Of a stretch of DNA of 64,000 nucleotides, positions 10,257 through 21,720 are shown one piece after another (the first letter of the stretch is position 1; every line of letters starts with the position of its first letter). Below the pieces are notes generated by a model. The model was not told where the DNA came from. It worked only from the letters and a program-made list of their open reading frames with translations, and did no database searches. The stretch covers positions 32,657,339 to 32,721,338 of the forward strand of contig CM049316.1 of the NCBI GenBank assembly GCA_026874595.1. Reading direction: 5' to 3'. Origin of the DNA: Sipunculus nudus. Lineage: Eukaryota > Annelida > Sipuncula > Golfingiida > Sipunculidae. The position numbers and the translations under genes were made by a program.

Positions 10257-13200
10257 AGAGACCTGTTCAAGTCGGTTCAAATATCACAGCAAAAAAAAAA
10301 TTATGATACGTAAAATAAAACCTTTTCATATAACACAGGTTGATAAGGACTGGTAAACGTGAAACGATAATAAAACAGGAGACTACACAAACGAAAAGAA
10401 AGAAAAGTAAAGTTTAGAAACATAAGTGCCGATAATCACTCTATTATGTCTCAAAACCGGGGTGCCTTTTTACACTGAATACTTCTTTACTGAGTCCTTG
10501 TCAGATGGAAAAATAAAGGAACTGATTTTCACACTCAGTTTTACAGTTTATACGTAAAATATTATGTTGTTTAATGTTTGGACCGTGTGGGTGTTTCTTC
10601 ACAGCGTTCTTTGCATTAAATATTGATGACTGGTCTATAAAAAGCAAATTATAACTTATTGGAAGTCTTCTATAAGTTTTATACAGAACGTGCGACCCTC
10701 TAATTGACACAAGAACATAAACACGGTTTCCTGGATTGTCACTGACCTTTACGAGGTGAATTTCATTTTACAAAGACATCACAAGAAATGTTATATTTTT
10801 GTTGTTGTGGACTCAAATGGAAATATACAGCATGACAGTTAATGTCAGCTTAGGGAATAAAAGCGTTTAGGAAATTTCTAGAAAGAACCACCAAAAAACA
10901 TATTAAACAATATAAACGACCATATACCAGTATGTTATGAATACTGCTGATCGAGGACAAAGATCACGGAGCTGAATGGGGTTTTCCTGCTCTAAAGAAT
11001 TATTAACCTTTATATACATGTATTTCTTTATATAATCTTGACCTGCCAGGCCGTAGGTTATTTTATTTGCCCTTAAAATATGAAAAAAGTCATAGTCCAA
11101 TTGCTATACAACATCCCTGTTGTATCTAATACTTAAGGCCGGTCCCTTGAATGTGGTTAATAATTCATATTTCCGAATTGTTGTTGAAAGCCTTGGTGTT
11201 TCCCTCTCATTAAAATACATATTTTATAATACGTTACACTTTAGATCAAGGATGACAGAATGACCTATGATTTTTTTTACCATGAAACTGAAAAATGTGA
11301 CAGGAAAAACGCCCTCAGTTAAGATATGCGGTGGCAGGTGGCGCTGACGACCGCATCGCTTTTCATTTTACCAGTCAGTATGCCAGCGGACATGGGTTAC
11401 TAAGATGATTTGTATATTATTCTCTCGTGGTGCAGCAAGTTATATATAAGTAATATACTGATTATGTAGCCTAAAGCTTATAAACTTTGACAGTCTCGAT
11501 TAATATGCTCACACCTTGGACAGACAACCTGTGAATCAGAGTACGTGAAAATGAAATATATTTTTTTACAGCAACATAATTACCTGTTTGGATATATATT
11601 TAAATATAATGAATCAGGACGATGTGGGAACTATAATATTGCATGGGACACTGCTAAACACTGAGAAGGCAGTTAAAAAAATTTATTCATAAAAATATTA
11701 ACCACTGGCGATAAACTAATAAATTCTGTCTCCGGAGAAACATTTTGGTATGGGGAGGGGTGTCGGCAATATTAATAGCAGAATAACGCTTTTTTGCTCC
11801 ACGCCCTAATTTCCAAATTATAGTAGGGTACTTTCCGAAGATGTAAGATGTGCCGACAAATGTTCAGATAAGATAACAGATGTTGAGACTCACACATATT
11901 GAACATACACTAATTACAAAACTCTTTAACGCTAACAGAAGTGCTGTTATATATAAATTCTCTAGAAAAACAGATTTATCAGAAATATGCAATTGTCACT
12001 TATTCATGAAATTATAAACTAGAAGTATCTGAATTACTTTGACTTTGTAGGGTTTGAATGCAATAACTGAGCATAATTTAAGTATGAAAAAAGCCTGTTG
12101 GTGGCTTCAAACGTTTGGATAACCACTATATGCATTACTGTACTTTTCTGCTAGTATGAAGTTTCACTCTAAGTGTCTAATGGGGTAGGGTAGTGCGACA
12201 GCAGAGTGTCCATTTGTAAAATTTCATTTTTCAAAACCTCGTCCTCTGAGTCCATGATGCTTGTACTTCGTGAAAAATGTTGATCTCAGGACAATTTTAG
12301 AAAACAGGAGACTGACAGGTTATCAACTCTAATGGTTTTTCTTGTCACCTGATCGCCATAAGGAAATTTCAATGAACCATTATGCTATCTCTTCCTATTT
12401 CAGTATATGGCTTCAACATCGAACAAAATAGCACTTCAAACACCCTCCCAAAAATTACACATTACCTCTTGAAAACTTATAAATATTCCACTCGGGGATA
12501 TCTTAAGGGCAGGTTATCATAACATGGGACTTGACACGCGGTGTAGTAAATGGACACAAATTGAATTTCCACAAACACACTATGCAAGGAACAGGGTAGC
12601 AGCGTCCGTATCCTCCTAGAAATAGCACAACTCCTCTTGTCATTGTAACACCGGGAGTCCAAATATGTTCCTCGTCGCCAAAAGAATATTAACAGAATAC
12701 TAATGGACTTTCTAGATATCAGCTTCAAAGAGTTGAATTTCTCCTAATTTTTTTTTTTGCTTTTTATTAAGAATTTTTCAAACAGATTATACCAATTATA
12801 TTGTATATTTTTTTTCCACCTAAACCAAAATAAAGGGTTAAAGCGCGAGTTCAAATGCATCAAAAGCGCAAGTTCAAATATTCATCATTATTTTAATTAA
12901 TCATATTTTTAACAAATTGCCGAAAATGTGTTAACTCTGAAAACAATTTTTTAAACTGTCTTCACGGATTTGTTATATTTTGTATTTAACTTTATGTATT
13001 TTATATCCTGGTTGAATGTGTGCATGGCCTGCAGGTAGCTCTGTCTACTGAATGACGCATGTGCAAAATATAATTACTGAACCCCGAGGGTTTTACGTTT
13101 CACAGCATGAGGCCAGGAATTATCAAGAATACATTAAGAGTGAATTTGAATAATTCTATCCAGTTTCAATATTACCTGTCGGACCAAAAAGCCGAGGTCA

Positions 13201-14424
13201 AATACCGGACTTTACAACTCTTGCATCGATGGCAGGGAGTCTGTCCCGGTCACGATCGTAAAAGTAAGGTCAAGACCATGCAAATTCAGTATCAGGTGTT
13301 AACCTGTTACCTGTGAAAATAAATCCGACCAAAGGTAAATGTTTGCATATAAGTCGTATTGGAGATACGAAAACATACAGAAAAATAGGAAAAGAAAAAA
13401 CTCGTCCACAGCTTGCACGTCCGAGACGCTTGCTTATAAAGTACCCACCTCCATACACTACGGGCACAGCAATCTTGACCAAAATATTAAAATGGAACTA
13501 ATAAATCAACTCATATAAGACTACCCACCCTACACAGGGAGAGGTTTAAATATGGCAACATATCTCAAGGCCGCAATGATATATTGCATGCTTACACGAA
13601 GAGGCAACGGAACTAATGGACAATCCAGATTGAGATGATAGGAAAATATAGTATAAAATTTTATTGATGATATGACAATAGACTGTTAACCAAAACTACG
13701 GATCGTGAATACGTTTACCTTCTTTTGTCATTGTTTACCTCATAATTTCGTGAGGGACAGATTTTTATTGGTATTTTGTTTGGCTCTGAGTTTAACCTTT
13801 CATGTATTTAATAAATTTCCATGTGCGTGCATTGTCATCGGTACATGAAGAAGCTTAATTAGTATATTATACCACCTTTCCTAGAATTCTTTACCTGAGC
13901 GGAACAAAAGAAGAAGCATGTGTAAATCTGAAAGCCAGTTGCCTAAAAGTGTTAGTCTATATTATTAAGCAGATAATGGCAGTTGATTCACAGATGAGGA
14001 CAATCGGTTTATCCGAACATAGATTTTAGGTAGTAAACGGGATGTTCAACATCTTATGGCGGCCATGTTGAAAAGGTGCCGCCATGTTGACACCAACATG
14101 ACTGCCAGATACCTACGATAAAAGTGTTCCGTAGGGTGTCATACTTTCGTCAGAAAATTCCCACTGGATTCTATATGCTCCTTCACTATGCAAGTGGTTT
14201 CACGTTTGTTTCGCAGATAGATTTTGTTTACAAGAAACCATCGCAAGGTTGGCATACAGTTATATCCTATGGTTATCCTATGGTTTGCCTTTAAAATTAA
14301 AGTGAGTGACCATTTCAAAGTTCAAGTGAATTTGTTAATTATTTAAAAAAACGGATGAACTACAATACACCCAGTATTATAATCAATACAAGATTATGGA
14401 TAAAAAGCACTCATTTGGTGGCCA
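10257..14424. other. Intergenic, no gene seen
   Basis: About 4 kb of AT-rich sequence with chance ORFs under 85 codons. A doublet AGCGCGAGTTCAAAT and AGCGCAAGTTCAAAT sits at about 12842 and 12866. At 14055-14110 CGGCCATGTTG-like motifs occur twice. No exon with both splice signals and a convincing peptide was found. Confidence 0.45.
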
Positions 14425-14600
14425 GGGTGTTTCGGGGTGCACATAAAAGCGGACCGAACTGTCTCGCTAGTGAAGCTTGCTTTGCTAGCGAAGCGGTTGG
14501 TTCGCCGGACTTGTGCGCCACCTACCTGGGTTCGACTCCCAGATCGGCCCTGGGTTTTTCCCCTTAACAATTTGTCTTCGTAATAAGGGAATGTTGGTAA
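14425..14600 (+). repeat. tRNA-derived SINE-like element
   Basis: A box-B match, GGGTTCGACTCCCAG, at 14528-14542 sits in a self-complementary arm (CTGGGTTCGACTCCCAG), as in a tRNA T-arm. It is followed by ATCGGCCCTGGGTTTTTCCC, a common invertebrate SINE junction. Upstream, GCTAGTGAAGC and GCTAGCGAAGC repeat around the expected A-box. No cloverleaf closes over the full length, so it is not a tRNA gene. Confidence 0.5.
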
Positions 14601-16694
14601 TGACCAGTAATTAATCTGTGAAAAGGCCTTATATAGCTGCACTCATATTTGGTTAAATAACGTGCCACATGAATTGGCTCTAGGTCTTAGAAACCTTTTA
14701 GTTTACAAAGCTCAGGCAATAAGGAACAACATATAATTGTTTCTAAGTTCGACATGGTAGATTGCTGCAGTTACACTGTAAGTGGAATGTGGTCGTTAAA
14801 AGCACCTTGGTGTATAATAACTAATGAAACTTCTGTAACGTATACCTTGTTGTCAAATGTAATTTGAAGATAACAGTTGAGTTTAGAGGCTCAATGGACA
14901 GGACTTTGCTTTTGGCCTTTACTCATCATTAACTCAAGTAGTTTTGGGTGTACCAACATCAGTACAAAACGTATAGTTGTTTTACATTAAACATGGTGCC
15001 TACACCTGTTTCCGTTCATAGCTTTCTGTAACATCCGACGGGGGTCTCAGATGAGTCAATAAATGCACTGGTGACTACACAACAGCCACTTTTTAGGTTA
15101 GAGGAGTCCTTTGATCAGCTATACAGTTTCACATATATAATACTTGCATCAGCACGTAGATGATTAGTTGTCACGTGGTCGCTGAATTCCCTGGTTGTGC
15201 AGAGTCAACATGAAACCCAAAAGCAGTGGCTGATAACCAGTCCACATGTACATTGCTACTAACCCTGTAAATTGTTATTTGTTGTAGAATTGATTCAATC
15301 ATCGATTCTTTACACTCGATTTAATTTGTACTTTAATGGTAAATATCGGGCATTTTTTTATAACAGCAAATATTTTACTGAAATGGAAGTTTTTAGCAAT
15401 TAATAGCCAAGGCATCATACTATCTAACGTTACATCTCACAGGGCGCTTCGGGTTGATACATGCCAAAAATTGATCCGAAGATCAAAAATCGATTACAAT
15501 ACCATCAAGGGGTTCCATCGTTCATTCGATTCGACCTGATAGACCGACCGGTGCGACCCCAGGAGCTTCAGGTAATACTCTTCTTGGGAACGTTTTTCTC
15601 CTGGAATCATACTTCTATGACAGTCTGATAAAATCAAATTTCGAAAACGTTCAGGAAGATAGAGGATGTACATTTTTATCAAGATCATTATATTTTAGAG
15701 TTATGTAACAGTTACTATTTATTTTATTATTAAGATGGTTATCCGAACCGTGCTTGGTGATCAACAAATCGTGACTGACGTAGGTCCAGGTCAGACCAAA
15801 TGTATTTCCCGAAATGCTTCCGATTTTCAAAATATCAGATATGAGGGACAATGGCATGAGATGCCATACTGCTCCGACTTTTGTGGTTCCAATTTCGCAG
15901 AAACTGATTCACCGATTCAAAAATCACTGCATTATGTACGTGTTCCCATTGCCTTACGCCGGGGATTCGGTACAGAAAAGTCGGGCCTTCAGACAAAAAA
16001 AAATCGAGAGTGTGACATTGGGTCTACCGAGTACATATTTGAATATTTAGATTTAGAGGAATAGTTTAAGTTTTCTAATTTGGTCTACATTATATTAATA
16101 ATTAAATTGTTGGGATAGTGTATGTTTAACCTATCAACATGGAATTGAAATCAGGTAATTATGGTAATGGTAATATCAGACCATCTCGAGGAATGACTGT
16201 ATCTGACACAGAAGAGAAAAATATGAAGATCATATATAAGAGGAAAGCTACAAATCAATGCACCTTTTAAAGTGGGTAAAACAAGTGGATGTTCTAATGA
16301 CAGCAATTACGTAAGTGAATATCTGTGTTAGGATTATCCCTACAGCTGTTATAATTCCTGACCTTTCTCAGCCCACATAAAGGGTTTCGAATCCCAATGA
16401 AATCACAGATCTCCTAGTTTCGACTTACTTTTTCTTTATTTTTTTTATCAATCTATTCCGCACTTGATGACGGCCAGTCAGCCAAAGAGCAAGTTCCCAA
16501 AACGGATAATTCTAAAATTGCTTTTTCAAATGAGATTCGTAATCATAAAAATAAATGTACAAGTTGAAAACACCAAAGGTAGACATGAAAAAATGACATA
16601 TATTTAAAACGAACGTGTTCTAAGTATACAATCTACATGTCTTATCTAAATGAACTGATGAGGCGTGCGAATCATGACACAAGTGAACCGTTCA
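14601..16694. other. No gene recognised
   Basis: AT-rich sequence. The longest open stretch is a + frame at 15735-16064 of 109 codons. It has no recognisable domain, no periodicity and no clear acceptor or donor, so it is not called as a gene. Confidence 0.4.
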
Positions 16695-16735
16695 GGGGGG
16701 AGGGGGGGGTTCACAATATTGCCCCCCCCCCCCCC
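16695..16735. repeat. G-run / C-run palindrome
   Basis: GGGGGG-A-GGGGGGGG at 16695-16709, a 12-base spacer, then 14 C at 16722-16735. It can fold into a stem of about 14 bp; the G side could also form G-quadruplex. Confidence 0.8.
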
Positions 16736-18524
16736 GCGGGGGCGCTTGATTAGTTGTTGTTATTTTTGTTTTATTATAGACAAATTTTACTCTACGTCGG
16801 CCGCAAATGGCTTTACCTGCGTTGGTTAACTCGCACGACGTTTATGAGATTTGTTTACCTGAGTATTACATGAGCAAATGTGTAATGAAGGTAACCTATT
16901 CTCAATATCATGAAACTAACAGTATGGCAGACAGTAGAATCGAGTGCGGTTAGAAATGGCGAGTAGACCTGCCCAACTTGACACGGTTCTACTACTGCAA
17001 CATCGCCAGAAGTTATATAACAACGTTTGGGTGATAGGTTGCCGCTTCGCCAGAAGTAACTTATCACGCCTGAGTTATTTTGTGTTTAATATGACCAAAT
17101 TTGTTGAATATGAAACTCATTTTCTGTTGATATTCCGACATGAATAAACATGTTCATAACATCGTACGGCAGTAATTATTGCCGTTTATCCTTGCCTCCA
17201 ATTTGTCACTATCAACTAAAGATCAACTAAAGTCCAAATTGTAGAAAGTAGTGACAATCAAGTATATCTCCAGTTACAAAAAAATGAAGAAAAACCTAAA
17301 TCTGAATTGCTGTTGTTAATAAGAATCAGGTACAATGAAGATCTTGTAAACCATGGAACTAGACAACCTTCTTCAACGGATCTTAGAGATTCCTCTATTG
17401 TTAGCGATGTTTTATCTTCTAAAGATCACGCGGGGACTTCAAACAAGCGAAATGCGCCATTCTTTGATTCATTACAGCAAAGCCCCTGCGAACTTTTGGT
17501 TCCCGTGGGCGAGTCTTGAATACGCGGAGCTAATTTTTTTCTCTAACCCTTTTTCCCTTCTAATACGTGGTGGGCTGCTTTATTTATCCTTTACTCCAAG
17601 TTCACCTGTCTGGAAACAGCTGAGAGAAATCAAATAAAGCAACCCCCCACTTCGACTCGTAGAAACTACACTCAAGATGGTGATAGAAAATTGATTAAAA
17701 ATTAGCTCGGTCTTTAGGGGGACTCCCCAGATGTGATGAGAGTGCAATGATCTGGTTTTCCCGAATAAAAGGCTACCAACTGGCATCGCAGTTCCGTAAA
17801 TATTATAGAGTCTTCAGTTGCTCTTTTACGTTTGGCGATTATCTTGATTGCAATAAAAAAAGTTGAGTTAATTGAAGCTACTTTATCCTAATCGTTTCTC
17901 TTTACACCGAATATGCATCTAAAAGAAATTGTTAATCTGACAAAAAGGCATAGCTGCTCACTGTAACGAGCAATGATTTATGTGCATTATTAATGTTATT
18001 ATTCTTTTCGACACAAGAGAGATTGCATAAAAAAACGCCCCTTGAAATTTGACTAAATGTTTTACATGAATGTGTAATATTGAAAATGTAACTTTTCAAT
18101 CGTAGTGAACTACCTTGGGGGATTCGAAATTAATAACTACATGCAAGAAACACTATTATAAAGTGTAAGGCATCTGCCATGCTCTCTCGCTATCTAGCAA
18201 ATGAAAAATATATGTTATTGCACAGGTGAACAATTTATGTTTATAAGCATTTTATTTTTTATTTTTATATAATACAAGCCCGGCAGGATGTCGCTCTGTA
18301 ACACATAAGCACAAAAAATGATTATACCAGACAAAGCTTGGTCTCTCTTTCTAATGCCCCCCCCCCCCCGCCCAAACACAAACACACAGATACCCCAACG
18401 GAATATCATGAAACACGCCGAAACGTCATTTCATATAAGGAGCCCAGCTAATACATGTGGGTCATATATTTCGATAGCTGAAACCAGGGTTCTGCACACG
18501 TTCACGCAAGCGCAGCGTTTTTTT
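16736..18524. other. No gene recognised
   Basis: Overlapping + frames at 17307-17519 and 17353-17637 are open but share no recognisable domain. A C run lies at 18357-18369. Nothing else was found. Confidence 0.4.
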
Positions 18525-18561
<37 letters not shown>

Positions 18562-18570
18562 ACATAGTTT

Positions 18571-18648
<78 letters not shown>
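18525..18648. repeat. Palindromic (TC)n-(TA)n-(GA)n microsatellite
   Basis: (TC) at about 18526-18557, (TA)-rich at 18571-18613, then (GA) at 18614-18648. The first and last tracts are reverse complements, so one strand can fold into a long hairpin with a self-complementary TA loop. The ORFs here are translated repeat. Confidence 0.9.
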
Positions 18649-18651
<3 letters not shown>

Positions 18652-19204
18652 AGAGAGATAACACGCTAACAAAACGGGTGAGCCATAGTGACTGATCTCT
18701 GTCCGTCGCCCTTCTGTGCAATAGGCCTGATGGAATCTCTGCACAACTAATTAGGGCACCATGACCTATATTCTGCGAGCCAACATAGCGAGAACACTAT
18801 ACTTGACACTTTAAAAGTCAGACCCTGCTAATTTGTTTAGCTTTCTGCACAAAAAAATCACGAATGGACTTAATAATTGAATTCCAAATGCCTCATTTAC
18901 ACATATCAGTTTCAGAAGAGATGCAGACAGGACCGCTTTGGACCATCCGGTCCATAATTTCAGGCTTGACCTGGCCAGACCAGCAACACAAAATACTTAA
19001 CTGGCTACCCCTGGCCCGTCCGGACCGCCTCTTCTGGAATTTAATGGCTTGTGCTTTAGCTGATTTGTGGGATACTCGTGGGATAAGTTTCAACCGGCAA
19101 CTCATTTTTAGCTATGTGTTTGTGTTTGTTTTTAAGCTTTGTAGCTTATAAGTAAAAACACCTTATCCAAAATAAATGAACTAGAAGCACTAGGGCTGTA
19201 AAGC

Positions 19205-19390
19205 TACGATGCGGCATGCGGAACGTGGCATGCAAAATGCTTGTTGGGAAATACTGGTATATTTTATATACCGGCACGGCAGCATGAATTTTAACTGTGT
19301 GTTGCTCCACAATACCATGCGGTACCGGCAAAAATCGCCACATGTAGTGATTCGTTTTGCCGGATACGCATTCCGCATGCCGCAAACGCG
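19205..19390. repeat. Inverted repeat with GCATGC-rich arms
   Basis: TGCGGCATGCGGAA at 19209-19222 is exactly the reverse complement of 19371-19384. The interior holds smaller inverted pieces such as ACTGGTATA...TATACCGG (19251-19273). It could be a small non-autonomous DNA transposon. Target duplications are not obvious. Confidence 0.5.
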
Positions 19391-20570
19391 CATAAAAAAT
19401 CTCACCTTATGCATTTAGTCAAATTATGCATTCAGCATTCCGCTTTTCGTACATAAGGAATCTTAACTGTAAATAGGGTTGGTGCATGGGGCCAGCTGGT
19501 TTATTTATTTATTTTATTATTTTGTTTTATCATTTTATTTTTATCTTGTATAATTTTATTTTTATTTATAATATAAAAAAAAATTGTTTATTTATTATTT
19601 AATAAACGGACCAGATCGCTTCGGTCGGTCCAACAACAGGAGCGGGTGGCCTACAGTTGGACCGGAGCTGGACTTAATACAGATGTCTCCTAATCAGGCA
19701 CAAGGTCATTAGTCTATTGATTATTTAAAAATATATATTCAGGTCTTTGAGTTGGCTTAGCCATCTCTGATCCTCACAGCAAGGGACATATCCTGCCCAG
19801 AAATTAAACATTCCTGACAGACTGAATGGATTTGACAAGAAGAAATGTCTCGTCTGGCAGTATTTCGCGTTTACGAAAATCTCTGTAAATCTTTTAGTCT
19901 CTGGATGGATAGACCATGAGATAAATAGAGGTGAGGGATTTGTGTCGGTAGTCTTTGTATGGAAATGGATGGATATCTGCAGGTGTTTGGCAGAATGCTT
20001 GGATAATTCATTTTTCATCCGAGATAGAATGAATAAATAAGGAGTTAAAGTGATATTTAATGCTAACATGCGTACTTAGAATGTTAAGTTCGTGCAGACC
20101 AATAACATATAGTTGTGGAATTCATGTCGTATAACGATATAAGAAAGCCACAATAAATATTACATACAAAGTAAAAAAGTACGAATGAACCGGAAATATT
20201 TAATTAAATGAGCATTTTCTAATATCAACGACAAAAGAAAATAATTAAAACTGATACAGGCGAATACATGTAACACTAAAAATTAATTGCAAGGGAAATA
20301 AATTTAAGTTTTATAATGAAAATTTTAATATTATGCCGATTAATTATTTTCGTTTTCATTGAAAAAGCACTGAAAATAGTATAATCGTCAAAGTACGCTT
20401 ATAATTAAAACGGACAGAAGATGTCATTTATTTTCATTTTTATTAATTTTTATAAACCTACGTAAAGAAAGATTGATTATCTTTCATCTTCAAAAGAAAC
20501 ACAATGGGACCATTTATAAAGACCTGACTCCTGCTTTTAATTAAAAAAAATAGTAAGACTAAAAATTTGC
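19391..20570. other. No gene seen; TTTTATTTATTT-rich tract
   Basis: A T/A-rich stretch (19498-19605) is followed by a short self-complementary GGACCAGATCG/CGGTCGGTCC region (19609-19630). The rest is AT-rich with chance ORFs only. Confidence 0.45.
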
Positions 20571-20878
20571 ATTCTAAGGAATGCAAGCCTCGGTAAAGTG
20601 GAGGTGCCTATTGTGGGATTCCCCGAAATCTATGTCTGCATTCACTTATTCGGCCCTTATTTCAAATTTAATTCGTGCATAACTGACTAGACATTTTTGT
20701 GAATATTCACAAATGTTGATATGATGACGTTCCTGAATTTGGGTCATTTCCGGATCTACGCAAAAAACTACTCGAATCCTCATTAGTCGATTCCCATAAT
20801 GCCCTCAGAATTTCATGAGATTCCGCGCATGATCGCTATAGTTTTATTGTGAACAAACACACAAACACACACACCGAC
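20571..20878 (+). repeat. Dispersed repeat family A, copy 1
   Basis: Starts GGAATGCAAGCCTC, contains GCATTCACTTATTCGGCCC (about 20639), TTCGTGCATAA and TTTGTGAATATTC, and ends in a CA-rich ACAAACACACACAC tail. The same ordered motifs recur at 33656 and 55570 in the same orientation. The CA tail suggests a microsatellite-ended retroposon or MITE. Confidence 0.65.
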
Positions 20879-21592
20879 GGGGATGGACACATACACTCCT
20901 GGTGTTAAGGTAATAAGCTAAGAAGCAGTCTATGTTGCAAGTGGATTTATCTCTGTGACATATATACTTAGCAAGGCCTCCGCGTCATCACAGCCAGAGA
21001 CCAAACTAATTTAAATCATGCATGCTATGACTGCAACTGTTGTTTGGTAGTGTCAGTCAGCTACAAGCCAGTAGCCATTCCAATCAGGTCAGATAATTGT
21101 AATCCCTTACGGCAGACGCCTCTTGGAATAACAATGTGCCAAGTATGGATAAACACATGTAAGCATTACGTCAAAGAATGAGAAAACATTTAATAACTGG
21201 AATATGCATTAAAGGAATGCAAGCCTCTGCCGTCCGTCATGTTTTCGTTTCCGTACGATAACTTTCCTAAATATTATCCGATTTAATTCAAATTGGTTTG
21301 CGACTGCTCTCATGCATATCTTGGTTGGGACAGGTCATTTCCTGTACCGCCTGCAAGCTGCCTGCGTCCTGTAAACCGTGCAAACCATGCTTGTGTTCAT
21401 GCGGTCATAAATTCAACAAACAAATCCGATTGGTGTACCAATGAGCTTGGTAAAAAAAACGAAATTTGTCTCGCTCATGTTTGGTATTATTGAAAAGTAC
21501 ACAAAATAAATGCAAACGATTGGTCTGGTTTACGTTGATTGACAGTGCACCTGTAGGCCATGAAGCGTTGTCAGAAATGACGAAAATATATG
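20879..21592. other. No gene seen; head of family A at 21211
   Basis: AAAGGAATGCAAGCCTCTGC at about 21211 matches the start of family A. It then diverges into GTCCGTCATGTTTTCG and ATTATCCGATTTAATTCAAA, which look like a different dispersed repeat. Otherwise unremarkable. Confidence 0.4.
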
Positions 21593-21720
21593 CATCTTCA
21601 TAAGGCCTCATAATGCGTTCCTCAGACTTAGATGAAATGACACTCTGGCGCAAGTAATCTGGTCGTAATGTCAGAGAGTCGATATGACGCTATGTCACAA
21701 AACTCAAACATAGCGCAGGC
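21593..21720 (+). repeat. Dispersed repeat family B, copy 1
   Basis: AAGGCCTCATAATGCG, TCCTCAGACTTAGATG, ACTCTGGC, TAATGTCAGAG and CGATATGACGCTA occur in the same order as at 36822-36950. The flanks do not match, so these boundaries are probably close to the element ends. Confidence 0.6.

Noticed and set aside
14425-14600. tRNA gene
   Set aside because: A B-box/T-arm is present but no acceptor stem or full cloverleaf can be closed; the flanks look like a SINE.
15735-16064. 109-codon + ORF as a gene
   Set aside because: No recognisable domain, start context or splice signals; length is within chance for this much sequence.
17307-17637. Two overlapping + ORFs as an exon
   Set aside because: Two frames are open at once, with no family resemblance and no clear splice pair.
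18318-18744. ORFs on both strands with YIYIYI and RERERE runs
   Set aside because: These are translated dinucleotide repeats.
18864-19151. 95-codon + ORF
   Set aside because: It overlaps a - frame of similar length and has no recognisable domain or gene context.
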